A stretch of 45,899 bases of DNA from an uncultured Enterorhabdus sp. (lineage in GTDB: Bacteria; Actinomycetota; Coriobacteriia; Coriobacteriales; Eggerthellaceae), in the NCBI GenBank assembly GCA_947573925.1, contig CANPHS010000005.1:1-45899 (forward strand). Direction: 5' to 3'. The notes under the pieces are model-generated. The model ran no database searches. It saw only the letters and a program-made list of their open reading frames with translations, and was not told the DNA's origin. Position numbers and translations under genes: made by a program. Positions within the stretch are counted from its first letter, which is position 1, and every line of letters starts with the position of its first letter. Below are positions 8,439 through 17,130 of the stretch, piece after piece.

Positions 8439-8966
8439 CTAATCCACCGTGACCAGCGAGACCACCGGGGCGTCGGTGGCTTCGGCGATCACCGCGCGGG
8501 GCCGCAGGAAGGCCAGCTCCATGACGAAGCCGAGGCCGACGAGCTGCGCCCGGCTCGCTTTCACGAGCCGCACCATGGCCGTGGTTGTGCCGCCGGTGGC
8601 CACCAGGTCGTCCACGATGAGCACCTTGTCGTCGGGCCCGAGGGCGTCGGCGTGAATCTCCAGGGTGTCGGTACCGTATTCCAGCGCGTAGGACTCGGCC
8701 AGCACCGTGCGGGGCAGCTTCCCCGGTTTGCGGCAGGGCACGAACCCCGCCCCCAACCGCAGGGCCACGGCCGCGCCGATGATGAATCCGCGGGCCTCGG
8801 CCCCCACCACCTTGGTGATGCCGGCATCGGCAAAGGGGGCGGCCAAATCGTCGGCCATGGCCGCCAGGGACGGCCCGTCGGCGAAGGCCGGCGTGAGGTC
8901 CTGGAACACAATGCCCGGCTTCGGATAATCGGGAATGGCCACGATGAGCTCTTCGTAGGGACGCAT
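8439..8966 (-). CDS. apt: Adenine phosphoribosyltransferase
   Basis: Purine salvage enzyme that joins adenine and PRPP to give AMP. At 175 residues it has the family length. Visible motifs are IPDYPKPGIVFQDLTP near the N-terminus, the flexible-loop region ESYALEYGTD near 91-100 and the PRPP-binding loop VLIVDDLVATGGTT at 115-128. ATG 8966 has GAAAGGAAG upstream, and the longer open frame before it is not family-like. It is a single leftward gene between the ferritin-like gene and the acetyltransferase. Confidence 0.96.
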   Translation of the reverse strand: MRPYEELIVAIPDYPKPGIVFQDLTPAFADGPSLAAMADDLAAPFADAGITKVVGAEARGFIIGAAVALRLGAGFVPCRKPGKLPRTVLAESYALEYGTDTLEIHADALGPDDKVLIVDDLVATGGTTTAMVRLVKASRAQLVGLGFVMELAFLRPRAVIAEATDAPVVSLVTVD

Positions 8967-9186
8967 AGGGACTTCCTTTCTCGCACGCCTCGGCCACCCA
9001 TTGTCGCGCACCGCGCCCGCCCCGCGCCCTCGCATCCGAAACCTGTAACGCAAACGAGTATCGGGCACCGGCACAGCCGCCCTGTTCCGCGACGCCATCC
9101 GCCGCCGTCACGAACTGGAACGGGAACTGGAAGAGTAGCGGGCGCGACGGGAAGGGGCGCTTTCCGTCACCGCCCGCACCGTCGGC

Positions 9187-9627
9187 CTAGCGGCGGCGCT
9201 GCATTTCAATGTGGGGGATGCCGCCGTCGTCGAACTCGTCGGAGGTCTGCACGAAGCCGAGCTTCTCGTAGAAGCCGCGGGCCTGCACCTGGGCCTCGAT
9301 GGTGATGACGTCGGCCCCCAGCTCCTCCTCGGCCACCCGGATGGCCTCCTCCATGATGCGGCGGCCGTCGCCCTGGCCCCGCCGTGCGGCAATAACACGG
9401 CCGATGGAGACCGCGGGGTGCGTCACCCCGGCCGGCAGCACCCGGGCGTAGGCGGCTAGTTCGCCCGCCTCGTCGCGGAAGTACAGGTGAAGCGCCTCCT
9501 TGTCGGCGTCATCCACCTCCTGGTAGGGGCTCTGCTGCTCCACCACGAACACCGCGCAGCGCAGTTTTAGCAGTTCGTGGTATTCGGGCAGTCCCAACTC
9601 GTCGAAGCGCTTCACCGTTAGTTCCAT
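9187..9627 (-). CDS. GNAT family N-acetyltransferase, ElaA type
   Basis: Small acetyl-CoA-dependent acetyltransferase of 146 residues. Features of the ElaA group are LLKLRCAVFVVEQQSPYQEVD near 20-40 and the acetyl-CoA loop RVIAARRGQGDGRRIMEEA near 77-95, followed by ARGFYEKLGF. Its acceptor is unknown. ATG 9627 is preceded by AAGGAGACTGGC, and it starts 30 bases after the CoA-disulfide reductase-like gene, so it is probably the last gene of that operon. Confidence 0.88.
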   Translation of the reverse strand: MELTVKRFDELGLPEYHELLKLRCAVFVVEQQSPYQEVDDADKEALHLYFRDEAGELAAYARVLPAGVTHPAVSIGRVIAARRGQGDGRRIMEEAIRVAEEELGADVITIEAQVQARGFYEKLGFVQTSDEFDDGGIPHIEMQRRR

Positions 9628-9657
9628 GCCAGTCTCCTTGGTTTCCGCAGGATCGTT

Positions 9658-11346
9658 CTATCGTTCGGCGCCGCAGGGGAAAGTGCTGCGGGCCGGGGCC
9701 CCGTCGGCGGCCACCACGCGGTAGAAACCGTAGCCGCCGCGGAAGTTGTAGGCGTCGAAACCGTGCTGGGCCAGGATGCGGCAGGCCAGGTAGCTGCGCA
9801 GGCCCGACTGGCAGGTCACGTACACCGGCGCGTCCGGCGGCAGCTCGCCCAAGCGGTCGCGCAGCTCGTCCAAGGGAATGTGGGTGAAGCCCTCGATATG
9901 GCCGCGCTCCCATTCCGCCTGAGTGCGCACGTCCAGCAGCGTGGCGCCGGCTTCGCGCAGGGCGGGAATCTCGTCGTAGCTCGCCTGCTTCACGAGGCCC
10001 GCGGCCACGTTCTCGATCATGAAGCCGGCCATGTTCACCGGGTCCTTCGCCGAGGAATAGGGCGGCGCGTAGGCCAGATCCAGGTCCTTCAGGCGCACGC
10101 CGTCGGCCCCCAGCTGCATGGCGCAGGCCAGAACATCGATGCGCTTGTCCACCCCCTCGGCGCCCACGATCTGGGCGCCCAGCAGCCGCAGCGTGCCCTT
10201 CTCGAAGACCACCTTCATGGTGAGCGGCCGGGCCCCGGGGTAATAGCCGGCATGGGAGCCGGGCGTGAGGATGACCGTGTCGCAGTCGTAGCCCTGGGCG
10301 CGGGCGGCGGCCTCGTTCAGGCCGGTGGACGCCGCCGTGAGATCGAACACCTTGATGACCGACGAGCCCCAGGAGCCGCCGTAGCGGCTGTCGAGGCCGC
10401 AGATGACGTCGGCGGCGATGCGCCCCTGCTTGTTGGCGGGGCCGGCCAGGGCCACGAGCGCCTTGGTGCCGGTCACCCCGTGGGTCACCTCCACGGCATC
10501 GCCCACGGCGAGGATGTCCAGGTCGGAGGTGACCATGGACGCGTCGGTGACGATGGAGCCGCGCTGGCCCAGATCAAGCCCCGCCTCGGCGGCCAGATGG
10601 GCCTCGGGCGCCACGCCGATGGCGAGCACCACCAGGTCGGCCGGCAGCACTTCCCCGTCGCCGAGGTGCACGGTGAGGCCACAGGGCCCCTCTTCCACCG
10701 CCTCCAGCGAGCCGCCGAGCACGAGGCGCACCCCGTGGGCCCGCATCTCGGCGTGCACGAAGGCGGCCATGTCGACGTCCAGGGGCTTCAGCAACTGTCG
10801 CGGGCGCTGCACGAGCGTGGTCTCCACACCCAGCTCCACCAGGTTCTCGGCCGCCTCGATACCGATGAAGCCGCCGCCCACCACCACGGCCCGGCGCGGC
10901 GCCGTCTCCTCCGCGAAGGCCCGCAGGGCCAGGGCGTCTTCCACCGTGCGCAGGGTGAACACCCGCGGCGAGTCCAACGGCACCCCCGCGGGCACCACGG
11001 GCGCGGCCCCCGGGGCCAGGATGAGCTTGTCGTAGGGCTCCTCGTAGGTGCGGCCCGTCTCCAACTCGCGCACCGTGACCGTCTTGGCCGCGCGGTCGAT
11101 GGCGAGCGCCTCGTGGCCCACCCGGGCATCGATGTTGAAGCGCTCGCGGAAGCGCTCCGGCGTCTGCAGGGTGAGTGCGGCCTTGTCGGCGATGGACCCG
11201 CCCACGTAGTAGGGCAGCCCGCAGTTCGCGTAGGACACGTACCCGCTGCGCTCCAGCATGACGATCTCGGCGCCCTCGTCCAGGCGCCGCAGCCGGGCCG
11301 CCGCGCTCGCGCCGCCGGCCACGCCCCCGATGATGACGACCTTCAT
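9658..11346 (-). CDS. CoA-disulfide reductase-like flavoprotein with C-terminal rhodanese domain
   Basis: A 562-residue fusion. Residues 1 to about 450 are a pyridine nucleotide-disulfide oxidoreductase: FAD-binding VVIIGGVAGGASAAARLRR at the start, a single redox cysteine in SYANCGLPYYVGG (C42) as in CoA-disulfide reductases and NADH oxidases, and an NAD-binding VVVGGGFIGIEAAENL in the middle. The last 110 residues are a rhodanese domain with active loop CQSGLRS (C512). Such CoADR-rhodanese proteins are known to act on CoA disulfides, persulfides or polysulfide. The gene starts directly after the stop of a free rhodanese gene, which supports a sulfane-sulfur role. Confidence 0.93.
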   Translation of the reverse strand: MKVVIIGGVAGGASAAARLRRLDEGAEIVMLERSGYVSYANCGLPYYVGGSIADKAALTLQTPERFRERFNIDARVGHEALAIDRAAKTVTVRELETGRTYEEPYDKLILAPGAAPVVPAGVPLDSPRVFTLRTVEDALALRAFAEETAPRRAVVVGGGFIGIEAAENLVELGVETTLVQRPRQLLKPLDVDMAAFVHAEMRAHGVRLVLGGSLEAVEEGPCGLTVHLGDGEVLPADLVVLAIGVAPEAHLAAEAGLDLGQRGSIVTDASMVTSDLDILAVGDAVEVTHGVTGTKALVALAGPANKQGRIAADVICGLDSRYGGSWGSSVIKVFDLTAASTGLNEAAARAQGYDCDTVILTPGSHAGYYPGARPLTMKVVFEKGTLRLLGAQIVGAEGVDKRIDVLACAMQLGADGVRLKDLDLAYAPPYSSAKDPVNMAGFMIENVAAGLVKQASYDEIPALREAGATLLDVRTQAEWERGHIEGFTHIPLDELRDRLGELPPDAPVYVTCQSGLRSYLACRILAQHGFDAYNFRGGYGFYRVVAADGAPARSTFPCGAER

Positions 11347-11667
11347 CTAGCGTTCCACCTCCCCGCGCCACGCGTTGATGCCGCCGATGTTGCGCACATC
11401 GGTGTAGCCCGCCCGCTTCAGGGCAGCCACGGCCTGGGAGCTGCGGCCGCCGCTCAGGCAGTACACGAACAGCGGGGTGGATGCCTCGGGCGCCACCGCC
11501 GTGATGGAGCCGAGCTGCTGCAACGGCACATTCGCCGCGCCGGGAATATGGCCTTCCGCGAACTCCGCCGGCGTGCGCACGTCGATGAGCTTCGCCCCCG
11601 GCGTCTCACGGAACTCCTGCACCCCGGCGTTGATGTCCGCCGGCCTGAAACTGTCGAACAATCCCAT
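11347..11667 (-). CDS. Rhodanese-like domain protein
   Basis: Single-domain sulfurtransferase of 106 residues. The active-site loop is CLSGGRS with the catalytic cysteine at C70, preceded by LIDVRTPAEFAEGHIPGAANVP, the standard rhodanese core. ATG 11667 has AAAGGAGAAGCC upstream; a longer in-frame start has no ribosome site. Its stop codon is immediately followed by the start of the CoADR-rhodanese gene, so the two are one transcript and likely hand sulfur to each other. Confidence 0.92.
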   Translation of the reverse strand: MGLFDSFRPADINAGVQEFRETPGAKLIDVRTPAEFAEGHIPGAANVPLQQLGSITAVAPEASTPLFVYCLSGGRSSQAVAALKRAGYTDVRNIGGINAWRGEVER

Positions 11668-11779
11668 GGCTTCTCCTTTTCCAGAGCATTCGCTTGCCGC
11701 CATTGTCTCACGAAACACCGTTCCATGAGGGCGAAACTCGCACAGCCGATCATCTGCAAAAGGAGAACGGGCGCGCCTC

Positions 11780-12424
11780 CTATGCGCGCGGCTTCACGGG
11801 GTGGCGGATGACGGTCTTCAGTTTCTCGGGCGCGGTGCGACGGGGGTCGGACAGGTAGATCTCGTGGTGGTGGCGCCCCGCGGCCGTGTCGGACATGTCG
11901 TTTTCCAAGCCCTGCTCGGCCACAAAGGTGTCCAGGAGCGCCACGGTGGCCGGCTCGTCGTCGTAGGGGCCGAGGTGCATGATCTGGGCGCACAGCCCCT
12001 CGTCGATGACCAGGCGCTCGGCCGGGGCCGCGTCCAGCTTCTTCTTCCGCTCCACCTCGCCTTGGGCCCAGGCGAATTCCTCGAGCGTGACGAAGTCGGG
12101 CAGGCGGATGGCGGAAATCCAGTGGAAGTCGGCCTTGTGGGCGTAGTCGACGCCCGCCACGCCGGGCTGCCACCAGAAGCCCTCCAGCGGCGGCACCACG
12201 AAGTCGAAGTAGCCCGGGATGGCGTGGTCGCCCATCTTCGCCATCTTGATGGTGTAGGCCATGGCGTACAGCAGCCCCACGGCCTCCTTGTAGGCGCCGT
12301 CTTCCATATTCGGGTCGCCCTCGCCCCGCACCGCCACGTACACCATCGGCGGCACCGTCACCAGCTCCGGCTTCCGCTTCGGCAGGTAGAATTCCTTGTA
12401 TTCCTTCTTGAAGTCAAACGCCAT
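11780..12424 (-). CDS. GyrI-like small-molecule-binding domain protein
   Basis: A 214-residue protein with the SOUL/GyrI-like layout seen in stand-alone members from Clostridia and Coriobacteria: LVTVPPMVYVAVRGEGDPN near the start, GYFDFVVPPLEGFWW in the middle and IMHLGPYDDEPATVALLDTF near 150-170. These proteins bind amphipathic small molecules; some hydrolyse cyclopropanoid toxins, but I cannot assign a substrate. There is no DNA-binding domain. ATG 12424 has AGGAGTG ahead, nine bases after the GIY-YIG gene, so the two are co-transcribed. Confidence 0.87.
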   Translation of the reverse strand: MAFDFKKEYKEFYLPKRKPELVTVPPMVYVAVRGEGDPNMEDGAYKEAVGLLYAMAYTIKMAKMGDHAIPGYFDFVVPPLEGFWWQPGVAGVDYAHKADFHWISAIRLPDFVTLEEFAWAQGEVERKKKLDAAPAERLVIDEGLCAQIMHLGPYDDEPATVALLDTFVAEQGLENDMSDTAAGRHHHEIYLSDPRRTAPEKLKTVIRHPVKPRA

Positions 12425-12433
12425 GGGGCACTC

Positions 12434-12778
12434 CTATCGCCAGATTTTCTGGGCTTGGGGGTCGGCGGCGAGGAGGAGCTCGCGCATCTCTTCCAGTTCG
12501 GGGCCGTAGTCCTTGGTGGGGTCCTTGCATTCCAAAGATTCCAGCACCACGAAGTCGAAGCCCTCTTCGCCGTACTCCTCCCACAGGGCGCTCAGGCGCT
12601 TGTTGGGGTGGCCGCCCAGGCCCAACTTCGCCCGGGCGCTGTTGAAGTCGGCCGGCACGTCCCGCGAGGCACCGAGGAACGACTCGCCGGTCTCGCGGCA
12701 GCGAATGGCGATGACGCCCATCTCCGGGCACCGGTTCTTGTAGGCCTCGATGAGTTCCTTCTTGCGCGTCTTGTCCAC
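12434..12778 (-). CDS. GIY-YIG nuclease family protein
   Basis: A 114-residue protein. MGVIAIRCRETGESFLGAS and the HPNKRLSALWEEYGEEGFDF block are characteristic of a small GIY-YIG-like group found beside GyrI-like genes. The canonical GIY and YIG triplets are replaced (GVIAI, and SFLG in the second strand), so nuclease activity is not assured. The GTG start at 12778 has GAAAGGGCG ahead. It lies upstream of and in one unit with the GyrI-like gene. Confidence 0.75.
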   Translation of the reverse strand: MDKTRKKELIEAYKNRCPEMGVIAIRCRETGESFLGASRDVPADFNSARAKLGLGGHPNKRLSALWEEYGEEGFDFVVLESLECKDPTKDYGPELEEMRELLLAADPQAQKIWR

Positions 12779-12891
12779 CGTTCACGCCCTTTCGCTGCGG
12801 TTTTCCGTCCATGGGGCCGTTCATTATAGCACCGGAAGCAGGCTCCCTTCGCAGTCGCCGGCCCATCACGCCGGGAAGTCGGCAGGACCAC

Positions 12892-13122
12892 GCTGCCCCA
12901 AATCGCCGACGTGACTGAGCGTATCGCACATTTGAGACTGAATCAGCATGACGGCAGGCCTTTTCGAAAACGATTGTGTCTGAAAATGCCGATGTGACTG
13001 CGCACACCGTCCGTTTGCGGCAGAGTTGTTCCGATGACAGTCTCTTTCGGAGGTGTTGCTGCCTCAAATCGCCGATACGACGGTTCACATCGACGATTTG
13101 GGGCAGCGCCGATTGGGGCACA
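12892..13122. repeat. Cluster of related intergenic repeat units with a 50-nt palindrome
   Basis: The 354-base gap between the GIY-YIG and SulP genes holds several copies of one unit. Forward copies are at 12892-12917 (GCTGCCCCAAATCGCCGAC), 13058-13081 (GCTGCCTCAAATCGCCGAT) and a partial one at 12979-13002 (ATGCCGATGTGACTG). An inverted copy is at 13083-13107, and a fragment at about 13109-13122. The copies at 13058 and 13083 face each other and form an imperfect hairpin over 13058-13107. I see no gene; an open frame across the gap on the minus strand is the repeat read as codons. Confidence 0.7.
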
Positions 13123-13132
13123 GCCCTATTCC

Positions 13133-15346
13133 CTATCGCGCCAAGGCGAATTCGCGGATGGTGCGGTCGATGGGCTCCATGAGGGCGGCGGCCTCTTCCT
13201 CGCTGCGGCAGTGACGCAGGGCGCCCCGGCGGTAGTCGAGCACCACTTCCTCGGTTTTATCGTCCCATACCAGCAGCTTCGAGAAACCGTGAGAGTCGCC
13301 GACCGACCTCGCGCCTACATTGCTTCCGGCACCTTCGCCGCCTTCACCGGCCGCGCCTTCCGAAGCCGCGACGCCTGCTCCGCCGCCCGACAAGGCCCGC
13401 GAGGCACCGCCGCGAACGTCGGCGGCCCCTTCCGCGAAATCCGCCGCGAACTGGAAGGCGCGGCGGGACTGCATGAATGACAGCTTCCCGCGCACATCTT
13501 CCAGGAAGGGTTCGCCCTCGTCGATGAGCACCGCGCCGGCCCCATCGCGCAGGCCGGAGATGGCCACCACGGGGCGATCGCCGGGAATGATGGGGTTTTC
13601 CACCGCGGCCGCCTTGCGCCGGAGCAGCCGCTCGGTCACCGGCGCCGGTGCCGGCGGCTCCTCGGCCAGCCACGCCTCCGGGGTGCGCGGGCCCGCATCG
13701 GCCGCGTAGGCCTCGGCCAGGGAGGCCATGGCCGTGCGCACCGAGGGGTAGAACTTGAAGTCGGCCATGAGGCGTCGCAGCTCATAACGGGTGTAGTGGT
13801 CGGCGGTCTCCCGCAAAGGGCGCACGAGCTTCACGTGAATGCCGCGCTCCATGAGGGCGTGCAGCGTCTCTTCCAGCTTGTCGGCGGCCGTGGTGTCCAT
13901 GGTGTTCAGCTTCGATAGCTTCACGATGAGGGCCTCGTTGCCCGCCGCGGCCGCCTCGACGGATTCCAAGGCCGGGGCGATGTTCATGAAGGACAGGTCG
14001 CCGGCCAGCTTCGCCACACCGAGCCGATAGCCCACGTCAATGTCCTTCTTGGGCGGCAAATCAGCCGGCTTGTAGGGCACTGCGCCGAGCAATTCCGGCC
14101 CCGACGTGGTAATTTTCTCGCGGGCCGAGCGCAGGGCCAGCGACAGGATGAAGCCGCCCAAGATGCCGGCCACCGCCCCGAGCAGCACCACCAGGGCTGC
14201 CGACAGCGCGAACACGACGAACTCCCGCCGCGTTTTCAGGGCGTAGCTGGTGATCTTCCGGAAATCGACGATGTCGAGCAGGGCCACCACCACGATGGCC
14301 GCCAGGGCGCAGCGCGGCAGCAGGTTCATGAAGGAGCCGGCGGCCACGGTCACCACGGCCACGATAAGGGCCGCCCACAAGCTGGCCATCTGCGAGACTG
14401 ACCCCGAGGCGATGCCGGCGGCCGTGCGGGACATGGAAGCCGAGCACGGCGGACAGCCGAACAGGCCCGCGCAGGCGTTGGCCGCTCCGAAGGCGCGCAT
14501 CTCGTCGTCGGGGGACGGGGCGGGCATCTCGCCGGCCGAGAAGGTTTCCACGCACAGCAGCGACTCCAGCGACACCACCACGGCGATGGCGAAGGCGGCC
14601 AGCAGCAGCGCCGGCACATCGAGGCCCGCAGGCCACAGGGACGCCAACGCGGGCAGCGTGCCCGACACCGCGGGCAGAAACGCCACCGAGGCGCCGGCCG
14701 CCGCCAGCAGGTTGGCCGCCGCGGAAGCCGCCGCAAGCACCACGATGGCCGCGGGCACCCGGGGCGCGAGGCGCCTCAGCAGCACCAGGGCCGCAATGCT
14801 CGCCGCCGATATCGCCGCGCAGGCCGGCGACGCAGCGGGCAGGCAGGCGGCCAGGGCCTGGAACTTGTCGACGATGCTCCCCGCCATGTGGGCCGTGGTG
14901 CCCAGAAGCAGCGGCACCTGGCCGATGATCACGGTGACGGCAATGCCGAAGATGAAGCCGTGGATGACCGGCAGCGGCATGCGGCGGATGAACCGGCCGG
15001 CCCGCGCCCAGGCGAGCAGCAGCAGGAACAACGCCGTGAACAGAGTGAGCAGGGGCATGGCGGCCACGATGTCGTCCTGCGAGGCAATGCCGGCGGTGGC
15101 CAGCATGGAGGCGGTCATGGCAGCAGCGGCGGAATCCATGCCGAATACCACGCGACGCGTGGCTGTGAACAGGGCGAAGGCCACCGGCGCGATGATGGAG
15201 GCCCACAGCCCGTAGATGGCCGGAAGCCCCACCAATTCCGCATAGCCCATGGCGATGGGAATGGACAGGGCCGCCACCACGAGCCCCGCCACGAGGTCGC
15301 GGGGCACGTCGGCGAGCCGGTAGCCTTTTAGGGACTGCACGGTCAC
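13133..15346 (-). CDS. SulP family anion transporter with STAS domain and long C-terminal extension
   Basis: Secondary anion transporter, 737 residues. The N-terminal 400 residues are the SulP membrane domain: DLVAGLVVAALSIPIAMGYAELVGLPAIYGLWASIIAPV and many hydrophobic helices. A STAS domain follows (about 430-540), with the usual DSSG replaced by MDTTAAD. Then comes a tail of about 180 residues with a glycine/alanine-rich linker and a compact acidic end (LLVWDDKTEEVVLDYRRG) that I do not recognise. GTG 15346 has AGGAGGGGG ahead. It starts 12 bases after the MFS gene and is probably its operon partner. The anion could be sulfate, bicarbonate or dicarboxylate. Confidence 0.9.
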   Translation of the reverse strand: MTVQSLKGYRLADVPRDLVAGLVVAALSIPIAMGYAELVGLPAIYGLWASIIAPVAFALFTATRRVVFGMDSAAAAMTASMLATAGIASQDDIVAAMPLLTLFTALFLLLLAWARAGRFIRRMPLPVIHGFIFGIAVTVIIGQVPLLLGTTAHMAGSIVDKFQALAACLPAASPACAAISAASIAALVLLRRLAPRVPAAIVVLAAASAAANLLAAAGASVAFLPAVSGTLPALASLWPAGLDVPALLLAAFAIAVVVSLESLLCVETFSAGEMPAPSPDDEMRAFGAANACAGLFGCPPCSASMSRTAAGIASGSVSQMASLWAALIVAVVTVAAGSFMNLLPRCALAAIVVVALLDIVDFRKITSYALKTRREFVVFALSAALVVLLGAVAGILGGFILSLALRSAREKITTSGPELLGAVPYKPADLPPKKDIDVGYRLGVAKLAGDLSFMNIAPALESVEAAAAGNEALIVKLSKLNTMDTTAADKLEETLHALMERGIHVKLVRPLRETADHYTRYELRRLMADFKFYPSVRTAMASLAEAYAADAGPRTPEAWLAEEPPAPAPVTERLLRRKAAAVENPIIPGDRPVVAISGLRDGAGAVLIDEGEPFLEDVRGKLSFMQSRRAFQFAADFAEGAADVRGGASRALSGGGAGVAASEGAAGEGGEGAGSNVGARSVGDSHGFSKLLVWDDKTEEVVLDYRRGALRHCRSEEEAAALMEPIDRTIREFALAR

Positions 15347-15358
15347 GGCTGCCCCCTC

Positions 15359-16828
15359 CTACCGGCCGCCGCGGGCGCGGCGGTGCTTGCGGGCGTAGAG
15401 GACGGCCGCTACCAGCATGACGGCTTCAATGGCCAGCGCCATGAGCATGACGTCCTGGAACCCGCCCACGTAGGCGGCGGCTTCCGAGGCGCCGGCGTGG
15501 GTTTGGGCCGCCACCTCGTTGGTGAAGAAGCCCACGAGCAGGGCCGAGGACAGGGCCGAGGCCAGCTGCACGAACACCGAGGAGATGGAGGATCCGGCGG
15601 CCAGAGCCTCGGCGTCCAGGGCCGCCAGGGCCACTTCGCGGTTCGGGGCCGTCTCCGTGCCCACTCCGGCCAAGATGACGAACACCACCACGAGCAGGGC
15701 CGCCACCACCTTGCCCTCGGCCAAGCCCCACAGCGCCGCCAAGCCCGCCACGATAATGGCGAAGCCCGCGGGCACCAAAGGCCAGATGCCGCGCCGGTCG
15801 ACGATTTTGCCCGCCACCATGGCGCTGCCCGCGTAGGCCAGCTGGGGCAGCAGCATGAACAGGCCCGCGGCCGAGGCGGTGAAGCCCGCGGCCCCTTCCA
15901 AATACAGCGGCACCGTGAGCCGCAGGGCGTGCTCGGCGAAGGAGCTGAACATGACGAGCAGCACGCCCACGAGGAAGGTGCGGTTGGCCAAAGGCCGCAG
16001 GTTCAGCAGCGGCACGGCCAGGCCCCGCTGGCGCCAAGCGAACAGGCCCAGCACCGCGGCGCCCACGGCCAGCAGGGGCAGGGCCACCGCCAGGGCGTGG
16101 TTGATCTCCGAGATGCCGAACATAGCGCAACCCAAGCCGACGAAGGCGAGCAGGGCGCTGGGCACATCGATGGGCTTGAGCGCGGCGTCGCGCTCGCCGA
16201 TGGGCTTCACGAACACGACGCTGGCCACCAGGCACCCGAGCCCCATGACCGCCGTGGGCAAAAACATGGCGTTCACGCCGAAGTGGGTGAGCACGAGGCC
16301 CGACAGGAAGGGGCTCGCCGCGAAGCCGATGCCGCCGGCGGCCGTCTTCAGCGAGAGCGAGAAGGTGCGGCGGTCGGACGGCGCCGCCTTCATGATGGAG
16401 GTGCTGGCCGTGGGGTACAGGAGCCCCGCCGCACAAGCGTGCAGCACCCGGGCCGCCATGATGCCGGCATAGTTCACGGCCAGAAAGCCCACGATGCCGC
16501 CGGCGGCCATGCAGCCGCAGGCCACCACCATGAGGCGCTTGAGCCCCCAACGGTGCAGAAGCCGTGCCCCCATGGTAATGACCGTGGCGGCCACGATGGC
16601 GAAGACGAGCACCACCCAGTTGGCCTGGGCCACGGTCACGCCATAGGCGCGGGCCACGGCGGGCAGGGCCACGGACATGAGGGTGACCATGAAGCCGTTG
16701 AACATCATGGCCGCGACGATGACCCCGATCACCGCCCGGCCATCCCGCGGCGACAGCGGTGTCGCGGGGGCAGACGGGCCCGCAGTGCCGCCCGCGCCCG
16801 ATGCGCCCGTCGTCTTCGCTCCGCCCAT
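15359..16828 (-). CDS. MFS transporter (drug efflux-like)
   Basis: Major facilitator superfamily carrier of 489 residues with about 14 hydrophobic helices, the layout of the DHA2-type proton/drug antiporters. Motifs seen are IGVIVAAMMFNGFMVTLMSVALPAVARAYG in helix 1 and GARLLHRWGLKRLM in the loop between helices 2 and 3. ATG 16828 has AAAGGGGATG upstream; the longer frame extends into the divergent regulator's promoter region and is not membrane-like. It is the first gene of a two-gene unit with the SulP transporter. Substrate unknown. Confidence 0.87.
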   Translation of the reverse strand: MGGAKTTGASGAGGTAGPSAPATPLSPRDGRAVIGVIVAAMMFNGFMVTLMSVALPAVARAYGVTVAQANWVVLVFAIVAATVITMGARLLHRWGLKRLMVVACGCMAAGGIVGFLAVNYAGIMAARVLHACAAGLLYPTASTSIMKAAPSDRRTFSLSLKTAAGGIGFAASPFLSGLVLTHFGVNAMFLPTAVMGLGCLVASVVFVKPIGERDAALKPIDVPSALLAFVGLGCAMFGISEINHALAVALPLLAVGAAVLGLFAWRQRGLAVPLLNLRPLANRTFLVGVLLVMFSSFAEHALRLTVPLYLEGAAGFTASAAGLFMLLPQLAYAGSAMVAGKIVDRRGIWPLVPAGFAIIVAGLAALWGLAEGKVVAALLVVVFVILAGVGTETAPNREVALAALDAEALAAGSSISSVFVQLASALSSALLVGFFTNEVAAQTHAGASEAAAYVGGFQDVMLMALAIEAVMLVAAVLYARKHRRARGGR

Positions 16829-17034
16829 GGGACATCCCCTTTCGCCGCCTTCGATAGCCCCCATTGTACGAAGTCCTCCGAGCGTCCGGGCCCGCGCCCC
16901 CAGACCGTTGTCCATTCGAGAAGAACCGGAACACCGATGTCGAGCCTCGCGGGAGTCGCCCGAGACGTCATAGCCGCCCAAGGCACCCGAGACGCCCGAG
17001 ACGCCGCCCCGTGCCTTGCGCAACAGCCCGTTGC

Positions 17035-17063
17035 TTTACGGGGGCGGGGCGCCGTGGTTCAAT
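17035..17063 (+). promoter_or_regulatory. Candidate promoter of the HTH/zinc-ribbon gene
   Basis: TTTACG, 17 bases, then TTCAAT followed by GG, about 70 bases before the ATG. Moderate match to a sigma-70-type promoter. Confidence 0.4.
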
Positions 17064-17130
17064 GGACTTGTGCGGAACCGCGCGGCCATTGTTCGCGCAT
17101 CCGCGTAAACCCCGAGAGAAGGAGGCCGCC

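Noticed and set aside
12414-13121. 235-codon minus-strand frame across the repeat cluster and GIY-YIG gene
   Set aside because: It is the repeat units read as codons, running on into a shifted frame of the real gene; no ribosome site.
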